Positions 1 to 8,094 of a stretch of 24,181 bases of DNA are shown one piece after another. Position 1 is the first letter of the stretch, and every line of letters begins with the position of its first letter. The translations under genes and the position numbers were made by a program. A model generated the notes under the pieces. That model did no database searches. It saw nothing but the letters and a program-made list of their open reading frames with translations, and had not been told where the DNA came from. The stretch comes from an uncultured Bacteroides sp. (GTDB taxonomy: Bacteria; Bacteroidota; Bacteroidia; Bacteroidales; Bacteroidaceae), in the NCBI GenBank assembly GCA_900755095.1, contig CAAEFE010000083.1:1-24181 (forward strand), written 5' to 3'.

Positions 1-34
1 CCGCCATATCTTTGCGCCGTAACCTTTAACAAGA

Positions 35-409
35 ATGATTATGGCAAAAGAAAAAGTAAACTATCAGGAGGTATATGACCTCTACCAGTTATGCAGCGAG
101 ACCAAAGATCTTCGAGAGTTCTGTGCTGATTATGGTGTAAATTACGACAAGTTCATGAACTGGCAGCGTCACCAGTTGTGGAGTGAGAAGTTAGGCAAGA
201 CAGTCCAGGTTGAGCAGCCCAAGGTTGCCAAAGTCCAGATAACCGGGAAACCATGCAATAGTCCAACTGTGAAGTTGGACGTGAAACATCCTGAAGGTGA
301 ACCACCAATAAAATGGATCAAGTTACAGCTGGCGTCTGGCGCAACACTGTTCCTGAGAAACACCACCGTTCTTGATTTGAGCCTGTTGCTTAATAAAATG
401 ATAGGATGA
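35..409 (+). CDS. tnpA: IS66 accessory protein TnpA
   Basis: Small first protein of an IS66 element, 124 residues (122 if the second Met at 41 is used). Its N-terminal half resembles a helix-turn-helix DNA-binding segment (roughly residues 8-45, with a CADYGVNYDKFMNW-like recognition region). The C-terminal part ends in a short hydrophobic strand/helix region around FLRNTTVLDLSLLLNKM. IS66 elements need this protein together with TnpB and TnpC for transposition, but its exact role is unclear. It is followed by tnpB after a single base, so translation is probably coupled. Identification rests mainly on position and size within the tnpABC set. Confidence 0.8.
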   Translation: MIMAKEKVNYQEVYDLYQLCSETKDLREFCADYGVNYDKFMNWQRHQLWSEKLGKTVQVEQPKVAKVQITGKPCNSPTVKLDVKHPEGEPPIKWIKLQLASGATLFLRNTTVLDLSLLLNKMIG

Positions 410-410
410 T

Positions 411-755
411 ATGCTTGGACTGAGTGCTAACCTTAACTATTACCTGTTTAACGGTAATGTTGATTTGCGGAAAGGCATTTTCCGTCTGTGTGAGAGTATA
501 AGGGAAGAAATGTCCCTTGACCCGAGCGATGCGTCCAATGTATATATGTTCATGTCCCGGAACCGAAAGGTTGTGAAGATACTTCATTACGAACGCGGTT
601 TTTATGTGCTTTACGAAAAACGTCCTGTTATGGGCAAATTCAAGAAACCTGTATTTGATGAAGTCTCCAGGTGCTACCGGATACAGTGGTCGGACATGGC
701 TTATCTTACGGAAAGCATTGTAGTTGACAAGATGTACGTTAGTCCGAAAGGCTAA
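411..755 (+). CDS. tnpB: IS66 family accessory protein TnpB (Orf2-like)
   Basis: A 114-residue protein of the IS66 Orf2/TnpB family. The characteristic early segment is visible as YYLFNGNVDLRKGI (residues about 10-23), matching the family's 'D-M-R-K-G' type signature. It is followed by VYMFMSRNRKVVKILHYERGFYVLYEKR (residues about 44-71), which corresponds to the conserved 'F-x-N-R-x-x-x-x-K-x-L-x-x-x-x-x-G' region. The ATG lies one base after the tnpA stop. TnpB is required for IS66 transposition with unknown biochemical activity. The length is typical and there is no sign of damage. Confidence 0.88.
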   Translation: MLGLSANLNYYLFNGNVDLRKGIFRLCESIREEMSLDPSDASNVYMFMSRNRKVVKILHYERGFYVLYEKRPVMGKFKKPVFDEVSRCYRIQWSDMAYLTESIVVDKMYVSPKG

Positions 756-843
756 TATTAACATACTGATTATCAACAGGATAGTATAAAAAATAAACGG
801 TAAAAAGTTTGCGTAAGTGCCTGATTTTTCGTACCTTTATATC

Positions 844-2622
844 ATGATTGATGAAAGAGCATACGAGTTACTTTGCTGCCAGCTGGGTCTGGCGAATGAG
901 GAAAAGGCAGGTCTTCGCAAACAGAATAAAGAATTGATTGCGAGGCTTGAGTCTATTGAAGAATCCAACAGGGAGAACTCTAAAAATCTGATAGATACCA
1001 TCAATGATCTCAAAGATACCATCGAAAAGCAGTCAACCACGGTTGAACATTACAGGAAAGAAATGGAACTTATGAGAAAGCAGCTTGAAGCAAAGGATGA
1101 GGTGAACAGGATGCTGGCAAACGAGATCTCCAATCTCAGACTTCAGCTTGAGGACAGCAGGAAACACCGTTTCGGCCGTACTTCCGAGCAAAGAAGGCTG
1201 TTGAACAACCGTAATCTCGACAAGTCCGCTCTGGAACAATCCGAGTATGACGGTTCTGACAGGAAGGATGATAATAATAAGACCGATGATAACGAAACCG
1301 GCAGCAATACCTCTTCCGGCAACATACCTGCCCAGAACAGCAAACCTTCAAGGAGAAAGGAAACCGCACCACGTGCCGGGAAAACAAAATTGAAAGTTGA
1401 CAAGGTGGTAGTACATGAAGTGGACGAGTATTACACGCTTCCAGAAGGGGGACGGTTTATGAACCGCAACGGTATGCCTGATGTGTGGGAATACAGGGTC
1501 ATAGAACATGTAAGGGCTTATAACGTGGAGCATGTTTACAAGGTGGCAAGGGTAAAGCTTGCGGACGGCACTTTCACAAGCACCATGGAACATCCGCTGA
1601 AAAACCTTGGAGGTATCTTCTCTCCTGAACTGCTTGCCCGTCTGCTTTGTCTGAAATATGACTTCAGCATGCCTGAGAACAGACAGATAAGACTGCTTGC
1701 AAGAGAGGGTATCCACATAAGCAATACCACGCTGAACAGCTATATCCATAACGGAATCGCCAAACTAAGGGAGTTCATGGAAGATGTCTTCAAGGAGTTT
1801 GTACAGAGAGCTAATTACCTTATGGTTGATGAGACTACTGAGCTTGTTGGAGTGGAAACAAAGGAAGGTAAGGCTTACAGGAGAAAGTACTTATGGGCTT
1901 TCTTTGCCAAGCATATTAAGATGGTCTATTATCACTATAATAACGGCAGCAGGTCGTCCGATGCGGCAAAATCATTCCTGGAATATTTTATGGGAACCAT
2001 ATCCACTGACGGATATACGGTTTACAGGATGTTTGACGGAGACGACTCAAAGGTGCTTCATATAGGATGCTGGACGCATTGTAGAAGGTTGTGGGTTGAT
2101 GCCCTGCCTTCAGACAGAACAGCGATGGACATAATAGATCCTATCGGTGAGATGTTCAGAAATGAAGACCTGTTCCGTATGATGAAACTCAGCGGTGAGC
2201 AGATTAAGGAAAGAAGGCTTAAGCTAACAGGACCGATTCTTGAACGTATCCATCATAAGGTGGTCATTATGATGCAGGATGCGAAGATTATGGCTAACGA
2301 ACTGATGAGAAAGGCCGTGAACTATACGATAAACCAGTGGAAATCCTTGAGAAATATCCTCAAGGACGGTTCAGCAGAAATCTCGAACAACCTCTGTGAG
2401 CAAAGGATGAAACCTGTAAAGCTGCTGCTCAAGAACTGTATGAACGTTGGCAGTGAGGATGCGGCAGAAAACTCTGCATTCACCTTCTCTCTGATAGAAA
2501 GCTGTAAGTTGAACGGCATAGACCCTCAGAATTACCTGAAACACTTGTTTGAATGTATTCTTCATGGTAAGGACTGCGACAAGAAGGCTCTTCTGCCATG
2601 TTTCTATAAACCGGAATGTTAA
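844..2622 (+). CDS. tnpC: IS66 family DDE transposase TnpC
   Basis: The main transposase of the element, 592 residues from the ATG at 844. A longer reading from 817 adds nine residues of unlikely leader. Residues about 12-115 are a long charged coiled coil typical of IS66 TnpC, followed by a low-complexity Asp/Asn-rich linker. The region that is a zinc finger in many IS66 transposases lacks CxxC pairs here. The catalytic triad is recognisable: Asp at 1828-1830 (YLMVDETT), Asp at 2008-2010 (STDGYTVY) and Glu at 2398-2400 in the signature ISNNLCEQRMKP. The usual IS66 C-terminal segment (SLIESCKLNGIDPQNYLKHLF) closes the protein. It catalyses cutting and joining of the IS ends. An 88-base gap separates it from tnpB. 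Confidence 0.93.
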   Translation: MIDERAYELLCCQLGLANEEKAGLRKQNKELIARLESIEESNRENSKNLIDTINDLKDTIEKQSTTVEHYRKEMELMRKQLEAKDEVNRMLANEISNLRLQLEDSRKHRFGRTSEQRRLLNNRNLDKSALEQSEYDGSDRKDDNNKTDDNETGSNTSSGNIPAQNSKPSRRKETAPRAGKTKLKVDKVVVHEVDEYYTLPEGGRFMNRNGMPDVWEYRVIEHVRAYNVEHVYKVARVKLADGTFTSTMEHPLKNLGGIFSPELLARLLCLKYDFSMPENRQIRLLAREGIHISNTTLNSYIHNGIAKLREFMEDVFKEFVQRANYLMVDETTELVGVETKEGKAYRRKYLWAFFAKHIKMVYYHYNNGSRSSDAAKSFLEYFMGTISTDGYTVYRMFDGDDSKVLHIGCWTHCRRLWVDALPSDRTAMDIIDPIGEMFRNEDLFRMMKLSGEQIKERRLKLTGPILERIHHKVVIMMQDAKIMANELMRKAVNYTINQWKSLRNILKDGSAEISNNLCEQRMKPVKLLLKNCMNVGSEDAAENSAFTFSLIESCKLNGIDPQNYLKHLFECILHGKDCDKKALLPCFYKPEC

Positions 2623-2652
2623 AACAAAAATATTTTCTTACGGGCATTTTTA

Positions 2653-2681
2653 TTTTATCGGCTGAAAGACAGCCGATAAAA
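2653..2681 (+). terminator. Hairpin downstream of tnpC
   Basis: A perfect 12-bp inverted repeat (TTTTATCGGCTG with CAGCCGATAAAA) encloses a 5-base loop, starting 31 bases after the tnpC stop. The stem has T on its left foot and A on its right foot, so the T-rich tail expected for + strand termination is weak; read on the minus strand it is equally good. It most likely ends tnpC transcription or limits read-through from either side of the IS. The fold is seen directly; terminator activity is inferred. Confidence 0.6.
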
Positions 2682-2687
2682 TTGGCG

Positions 2688-2709
2688 TGGCGGAAAATAG
2701 TATGGTTAC
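2688..2709 (+). repeat. Right terminal inverted repeat of the IS66 element
   Basis: Read inward (minus strand) this 22-bp stretch begins GTAACCATACTATTTT and ends CCGCCA. The last six bases equal window positions 1-6, which would be the inner part of the left repeat. The length is a minimum estimate, because most of the left copy lies outside the window. Confidence 0.6.
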
Positions 2710-2780
2710 CGCACTTTTGTGATGCATTTGATGCACAACTAATACTTATTTGGTCTAAATAACTTTATAAATCTAATAGT

Positions 2781-5714
2781 ATGGTGATAATTTTACCTAA
2801 TTTCTTTTTGCAGAAGCCTGTTTGTCGTTTGCTGGCTGTCATGGGCTTTTTAGGATTTAGTGGAGCGATAGCGTCTCAATCAAGTTCGCCTGTGAATATT
2901 GATTCTGTGGAGACCTATATGAAAAAAGACTCTTTTGAGAAGAATGTAGGATCTCGTTTCGTTACTAATCGTAGTATAGACTCCTTTGGGGTGAGTGATA
3001 CTGTTGATATCAAGATGTTGCAGCGCTCTCAATTTTTATCTATTCAGCAATTACTGAAAGGGAATGTGCCCGGTGTATATGTACAGGAAAATAATGGTGA
3101 GCCTGGTACCATTCAAAGCATGCTGGTTCGTGGCTTATCTTCACCTGTCTTTTCTAATAAAGATGTGTCCGGTGTTCAGCCGACAGTTTATTTGAATGGC
3201 GTTCCATTGATGCTGGAAAATAGCTATGTGTACGATATCAAGCAGTTTGATATTAATCCGATAGGAGCCGCTGCCAACATGCTGGCGGGATTGGATATAT
3301 CTTCCATAGAGTCAATCGAAATTATCAAAGATCCGCTTCAGCTTGCCAAATTAGGTCCTTTAGCTGCTAATGGTGCCATCTGGATAACAACCAAAGACGG
3401 TTATTATGGCGGTGAAAACGTTTCTATCGGGGTTTCGGCAGGAATGGCCTTTGCTCCGTCTTCGGTTCGTATGACGAATGGATCATACGAAAAAGCATTC
3501 CGTCAACGTTTCTATGATACGTATTCTCTTACACCGGGTAAACAACCCGATTATCTTATGGATACAAGAGATGTACGTTATTTTGGTAAACCGGACTGGG
3601 CAGACGATTATTATCAGTCATCACTCTTATATAATGTAAATGCTTCTATCGGTGGTGGTTCAAAGAAAGCGAATTATGTATTTACACTCGCAACGACAAA
3701 AGATGCGGGAGCAGCGGACAATACCTCTTATACGAAATATAATATTGGCTTTGCCTTGAATATGGTTCCTTTGGATGGCTTGAATGTTAGTACAATTATT
3801 AATGCCGCTAAGATAGACCGTGTCAGGAATCGGAATTTTAGAGACAGGTTTGCTGAGATGGAGTATATGGTTGATTTTTCAACTCCGCTTGCACCTGCCG
3901 GCAATTTGTATAATGACTTTTTAATATCCAATGATTTGACTAAAGATGATAATTATAACAATTTACTGAATGGATTGTTGGCTTTGAGCTATACTAAGCA
4001 AAGATTCAATGCTACAGCCAGCATCAAACTTGATTATACAACAAATGTTCGTCGCGCTTTTTGGCCTATGGCTTTGTTGGAGTCCGTCAACTTTGTATCT
4101 AACTATTCAGGATACAATCAACGGATTATAGGTGAAACTTCAGCGAGCTATTTGTTGCCTTTAGCTGATATTCATAAGTTGAATATTCAGTGGAATGGCT
4201 CTATAACCAGCGATTTGTATCACTATAATTATACTCGTGCCTATGATGGTGATGATGATATGAAGCCGACAACAAGTACCGGGAACTTCAAGCAGTATCG
4301 TTATGTTGATCGTTTGGAGAATAGGTGGGTATCGACTTCAATAGCTTTAGATTATAAGTATAAGAATTTGCTTAATGTGGGATTATTGGCAAGATACGAC
4401 GGAAATTCCGCTATCCAGTCGGATCACAGATGGATGTTTACACCCGCTGCCTCTGCTGAATGGAATTTAAAGAATCATTTTTTTACAGGTAGTACTGCAT
4501 TGTCTGGATTGTCTTTGCGTGCATCTTATGCACGAATAGCCAAATCATTCCAGTCCGATAGATATGAATTAGGTCCTCAATACTTGGCTACAAGTATCAC
4601 ATGGAGTGGCGAACCGTTACTTTCCTCAGCTAATGGATTTGCAACAATCACTCGTCCGTATGCATCGGGTTGGGTTGGTTATGATTTAAAGCTTCCCTAT
4701 TCTGATAAAATGGAGCTTGCTTTGAAAGGTTCTTTTTTCGACAATCGCATTATTGCGGAAATAAGTCTGTATAAGAATTATGAAAAGAATTTATTGACAT
4801 ATTTGCCTGTCACTCAAGAAATGGGATATGAGTATAAACTGGCCAGTGGAATGGATATCAGTAATCAGGGATTGGAATTAAATCTTTCGGCATCCATTTT
4901 GAAGAACACTCCGTTGAAGTGGGATTTGTCTTTCAATGCAAGTTATAATAAGAACAAACTAGAGAAACTTCCCGAAAACCAGAAGACAACTGTGATAGGC
5001 GACCATAAACTACAAGTAGGACAGTCAGTTGATGCCTTTTGGGTGTATCAAAATAAAGGCATTTATACAAACGACTCAGAAGTTCCTGTTATGAATGGGA
5101 AACCACTGAACATAAATGGAGTTCCTTTTAAAGCAGGAGATCCTGTTTGGACAGACGTTGACGGAAATAATCAGATTAACGACAATGACCGTGTGCTGAC
5201 CGGACATGCCATTCCACCCTATACAGGAGGATTGACTAACCAGTTTGCTTATAAAAGATTCGATTTCAGCTTCAATCTCTTCTTTGCTTTGGGGCATAGT
5301 GCTTTAAATCTGCGCGATCAGCAACGTTACGACTTTGCGACTTTGGATAATATTCAGTCCTTGCAGTCTGTCAAGGAGATTTTCTTTTGGCAAAACACTA
5401 ATCAGCGTGACGATTATCCTATATACAATCCGCAAAGCAGTGTTCATCCTTACCGTGCAGAACAGGATTTGTTCCTTGAAAAGCTGTCATACCTGAAACT
5501 GAGAAATATAACTGTTGGTTACACACTTCCTATAAAGAAAGTTGGTAGTAATATACCTAAAAGTTTGTATTTCTATCTGACAGGATCTAATCTGTTATCT
5601 TTCAGTAATTTTTCAGCAGGTGATCCGGAATTAGTTAACTTCAATGGTACCTATGACGGGTATTCGCTTCCCATTCCTCGTTCCATTTCTTTGGGACTGA
5701 GATTTAAGTTCTAA
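2781..5714 (+). CDS. SusC-like TonB-dependent outer-membrane transporter, short form without N-terminal regulatory domain
   Basis: A 977-residue SusC/RagA-family channel. It starts with a signal peptide (hydrophobic segment about residues 15-30, probable cut after GAIA). A linker of about 45 residues follows, and then the plug domain (about 70-215, with LLKGNVPGVYVQENNGEPG, VRGLS, YLNGVPL, SIESIEIIKDP and GPLAANGAIWITTK). The remainder is a beta-barrel ending in the aromatic-terminated strand LGLRFKF. A DVDGNNQINDND loop near residue 795 is the Ca-binding-like loop common in SusC proteins. The carboxypeptidase-regulatory-like domain and the DExVVVGY-type TonB box seen in most SusC proteins are absent. 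In-frame TAA at 2760-2762 shows this is not simply a truncated reading. It begins the operon and pairs with the SusD-like gene 21 bases downstream. The substrate is unknown. Confidence 0.93.
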   Translation: MVIILPNFFLQKPVCRLLAVMGFLGFSGAIASQSSSPVNIDSVETYMKKDSFEKNVGSRFVTNRSIDSFGVSDTVDIKMLQRSQFLSIQQLLKGNVPGVYVQENNGEPGTIQSMLVRGLSSPVFSNKDVSGVQPTVYLNGVPLMLENSYVYDIKQFDINPIGAAANMLAGLDISSIESIEIIKDPLQLAKLGPLAANGAIWITTKDGYYGGENVSIGVSAGMAFAPSSVRMTNGSYEKAFRQRFYDTYSLTPGKQPDYLMDTRDVRYFGKPDWADDYYQSSLLYNVNASIGGGSKKANYVFTLATTKDAGAADNTSYTKYNIGFALNMVPLDGLNVSTIINAAKIDRVRNRNFRDRFAEMEYMVDFSTPLAPAGNLYNDFLISNDLTKDDNYNNLLNGLLALSYTKQRFNATASIKLDYTTNVRRAFWPMALLESVNFVSNYSGYNQRIIGETSASYLLPLADIHKLNIQWNGSITSDLYHYNYTRAYDGDDDMKPTTSTGNFKQYRYVDRLENRWVSTSIALDYKYKNLLNVGLLARYDGNSAIQSDHRWMFTPAASAEWNLKNHFFTGSTALSGLSLRASYARIAKSFQSDRYELGPQYLATSITWSGEPLLSSANGFATITRPYASGWVGYDLKLPYSDKMELALKGSFFDNRIIAEISLYKNYEKNLLTYLPVTQEMGYEYKLASGMDISNQGLELNLSASILKNTPLKWDLSFNASYNKNKLEKLPENQKTTVIGDHKLQVGQSVDAFWVYQNKGIYTNDSEVPVMNGKPLNINGVPFKAGDPVWTDVDGNNQINDNDRVLTGHAIPPYTGGLTNQFAYKRFDFSFNLFFALGHSALNLRDQQRYDFATLDNIQSLQSVKEIFFWQNTNQRDDYPIYNPQSSVHPYRAEQDLFLEKLSYLKLRNITVGYTLPIKKVGSNIPKSLYFYLTGSNLLSFSNFSAGDPELVNFNGTYDGYSLPIPRSISLGLRFKF

Positions 5715-5735
5715 AAATATCGGAGATGATAAAAA

Positions 5736-5759
5736 ATGAAAAACAATATGAAAAACAAT
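5736..5759 (+). repeat. Two tandem 12-bp units carrying start codons
   Basis: ATGAAAAACAAT occurs twice in a row and is followed by ATGAAAAAA, so the SusD-like gene has three in-frame ATG codons 12 bases apart (5736, 5748, 5760). Copy-number change would keep the reading frame but alter signal-peptide length and the distance from the ribosome-binding site. Confidence 0.9.
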
Positions 5760-7286
5760 ATGAAAAAATTGCGATTAGCTCTTTTCTCCGCACTTGCCTG
5801 TTTATTTTTGCAGTCCTGCAATGACTTTCTGGATGTAGATCCCAAACATGCAGCTTCGGAAACCCAACAATGGAAGACCCTTGAAGATACTCGATCAGCA
5901 TTGATGGGAGTATATGGCTTGACACGCGCAGCCTTAGCCGATAACAATACTCATTGGATATGTGGTGATTTGCGGAAGGGGGATTTTACGGTTTATAAGC
6001 GTAGTGATTTACAAGCTGTGTCTGATAATGAATTGAACAAGCCATATGACTTGTTGAAGAAAGTATCTAACTGGAGAAGATTTTATGCGGTAATCAATGC
6101 GGCATCTGTTTTTATGGAAAAAGCTCCACGAACTGTCGAACTTGACCGGTCGTATTCTGAACAAAACTTGAAATATGACATTGCTCAAGTACGCGCTTTG
6201 AGGGCATTTGCTTATTTTTATATGGTAAGAATCTGGGGAGATGTGCCGTTAGTCACCTATTCTTATGATAACGGAACTTTTCCGTCTATGCCTCGTACAG
6301 ACGCTCAAACGGTGCTGAGTTACGCTAAGGCAGAACTGTTGACAGCTATAAAGGATTTACCCTATCAATATGGTACTCAAACGAATTTATATTATGGTTC
6401 ATATGGGGCCCAATGGCAGGGAAAACTGTTCAATAAGTTATCTGCATACTCTGTATTAGCTCACATCTGTGCTTGGCAGGGAAATTATGCAGAAGCCGAG
6501 ACATATTCTTCATTTATACTAGATCATGCATCTGAGATTAATGCAAAATATACTTCTATTGCCGACTTGACTTCAGAAACAGGGCTGTTTTACTCGAATG
6601 CGAGTGTAAAAGGTTCAAGGATTTTAGGATTTAATTTTGCTCACAATGATAACGAAGCAACTCAAAGCGGACATCTTGAACAGTTGACTTTAGCTTATCC
6701 ATTGGTACAAAAATCCTATCCTGAAATATACATTTCAAAGGACAGCTTATTTTCGATTTTTACCAATTTTGATGACTTGCGGTTTGGAATCATAGATACC
6801 ATCAAATATTCATCCTATTATGTTCAGAATTTGAATGAAGAAACTCCGGTGTTCAGTAAAATAAAGATTATTCAGGATGGATCGGCGAAAGACAATGATT
6901 TCGGAGTCTTTGGCTCGTCTATTGTTTTCACTCGCCTTGAAGATATCACCTTGCTACGGGCTGAAGCATTATGCGCACTAAATAGAAGCACAGAAGCTGT
7001 ATCCTACTTGAATATGATCCGAACAAATCGTGGATTGAGAGAAGTATCTTTTAAAAAGGATTTTGGGAATAATCGCGAAAGCTTAATTGCCGAGATATTT
7101 GAAGAGCGTCGCAGAGAGCTTATGGGAGAAGGCTGGAGGTGGTATGACCTTGTCCGTCGGCAAAAGCTGATGAAAGATAATGAGGCATTCTTGCGACTGA
7201 TCAGCAGTGGTGGAATCTACTGGCCGGTATCGGAAGATATCATTACTGCTAATTCACAGATTGAACAAAATGAGTTTTGGAAATAA
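5736..7286 (+). CDS. SusD/RagB-like surface lipoprotein (first pair)
   Basis: A 516-residue SusD-family protein, the extracellular lid and ligand-binding partner of the SusC channel just upstream. The signal peptide ends in a lipobox with Cys28 (LFLQSC), followed by NDFLDVDP, the usual SusD start. The N-terminal SusD region contains RALRAFAYFYMVRIWGDVPLV (about residues 153-173). The C-terminal TPR-like part contains LRAEALCALN, the FEERRRELMGEGWRWYDLVR signature (about 455-475) and ends in NEFWK. Three in-frame ATGs at 5736, 5748 and 5760 come from a repeated 12-bp unit, so the real start is ambiguous. A GGAG at 5722-5725 favours the first. The ligand cannot be predicted. Confidence 0.95.
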   Translation: MKNNMKNNMKKLRLALFSALACLFLQSCNDFLDVDPKHAASETQQWKTLEDTRSALMGVYGLTRAALADNNTHWICGDLRKGDFTVYKRSDLQAVSDNELNKPYDLLKKVSNWRRFYAVINAASVFMEKAPRTVELDRSYSEQNLKYDIAQVRALRAFAYFYMVRIWGDVPLVTYSYDNGTFPSMPRTDAQTVLSYAKAELLTAIKDLPYQYGTQTNLYYGSYGAQWQGKLFNKLSAYSVLAHICAWQGNYAEAETYSSFILDHASEINAKYTSIADLTSETGLFYSNASVKGSRILGFNFAHNDNEATQSGHLEQLTLAYPLVQKSYPEIYISKDSLFSIFTNFDDLRFGIIDTIKYSSYYVQNLNEETPVFSKIKIIQDGSAKDNDFGVFGSSIVFTRLEDITLLRAEALCALNRSTEAVSYLNMIRTNRGLREVSFKKDFGNNRESLIAEIFEERRRELMGEGWRWYDLVRRQKLMKDNEAFLRLISSGGIYWPVSEDIITANSQIEQNEFWK

Positions 7287-7299
7287 AAAGAAAACGACA

Positions 7300-8094
7300 A
7301 TGAATAAGATACTATTTATTTTATGTCTGACTTCGGCTTCCCTTTGGATGCTGTCTTGTACAGATTACGAAGTGGCTTCATATCCTGAGGAAAATGAAAC
7401 CGAAGTATTTAATGGAACGGTTCTGGATTATTTGTCCACAGGGAATGAAAGGCTGAATTTGAAATTTGATTCTATGATGGTTCTTGTCAACAATATTCCC
7501 GATTTCATACAACAGATGGAACAGACGGATGTGCAATATACAGTTTTTGCCATACCGGATGCATGTATCCGTTCCTCATTGGCGCAACTTAACGAGTACC
7601 GTAAACAAAAGGAGTTGGGTGAAGCGATTTATTTGAGTGATTTATTAATTGAACCGTTTGTTGTTAAAGATACGATCGTTAATGTTATAACACCGACTTT
7701 AAATGATACGATCATTAACGAATATCATTATGATTATAGAGCTGACCTTGAGCGAATGTTATGCAAGTACATTATTAAAGGTAGTTACGATACCGATAAT
7801 ATTCTAGCCAATGAAGGAAATAACTCCTTAAATTCTTTGAAGTACAATTATCAAATGAATATAGAATGTTCTCGCAAACCGGCATCCGGATTTGTAGGCG
7901 GAGGAGTCAAACAGCTTATTTTCAGTGATATGAAAAACTCTCAGGTAAAAGATAACTGGAACAGAGTTTCTACGGTATGGAATGATGTTTATACAAATAA
8001 TGGTATCATTCACATCCTTTCTCCCCAACACAGTTTCGGTTTTGATGAATTTATTTACGTATTTAATAATTATGGCAATGAATATAAGAAGTAA
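7300..8094 (+). CDS. FAS1 (fasciclin)-domain lipoprotein, first cassette
   Basis: A 264-residue lipoprotein; the ATG at 7300 is chosen because it directly precedes a lipoprotein signal (lipobox MLSC, Cys20), although the frame is open further upstream into the SusD gene. The two conserved FAS1 motifs are visible: YTVFAIPDACI (residues 80-90, the H1 'TxFAPxxxA' motif) and NGIIHIL (234-240, the H2 'NGxIHxID' motif). The protein ends with an HSFGFDEF tail that is shared with the second FAS1 gene at 13869. FAS1 domains mediate adhesion or carbohydrate/protein contact. Position after SusC-SusD suggests a surface accessory of that pair. The function is inferred only. Confidence 0.82.
   Translation: MNKILFILCLTSASLWMLSCTDYEVASYPEENETEVFNGTVLDYLSTGNERLNLKFDSMMVLVNNIPDFIQQMEQTDVQYTVFAIPDACIRSSLAQLNEYRKQKELGEAIYLSDLLIEPFVVKDTIVNVITPTLNDTIINEYHYDYRADLERMLCKYIIKGSYDTDNILANEGNNSLNSLKYNYQMNIECSRKPASGFVGGGVKQLIFSDMKNSQVKDNWNRVSTVWNDVYTNNGIIHILSPQHSFGFDEFIYVFNNYGNEYKK

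Larger units (their letters stand above)
1..2709 (+). mobile_element. IS66-family insertion sequence, left tip outside window
   Basis: Three consecutive genes with the IS66 order tnpA-tnpB-tnpC define the element. The right end is placed at 2709 because the sequence there finishes in GGTTAC, so the terminal repeat read inward starts GTAAC; IS66 ends usually start with GTAA. Window bases 1-6 (CCGCCA) match the inward reading of the right end at 2688-2693. The window therefore probably begins inside the left inverted repeat, with about 16 bases of the element missing. IS66 elements normally duplicate 8 bp of target; if so, the copy on the right would be 2710-2717, but the left copy is not visible. 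All three genes are open, so the element looks potentially active. The end assignment is inference; the family is secure. Confidence 0.85.

Noticed and set aside
1784..2065. 93-codon frame within tnpC
   Set aside because: It overlaps the catalytic core of the transposase in another frame and encodes no known motif.
2710..2780. Bacteroides promoter (TTTG at 2727-2730 with a -7 element ending TTTG at 2749-2752)
   Set aside because: The downstream box reads CTTATTTG, so the TA of TAnnTTTG is missing and the spacing is wrong; not strong enough to annotate.
2710..2781. First SusC as a gene truncated at its 5' end by the IS66 element
   Set aside because: An in-frame stop at 2760-2762 precedes the ATG and the N-terminus has its own signal peptide, so the visible gene is not an interrupted reading frame.
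7207..7299. Extended N-terminus of the first FAS1 gene overlapping SusD
   Set aside because: The extra 31 residues read through the SusD end in another frame and would bury the lipoprotein signal that begins at 7300.
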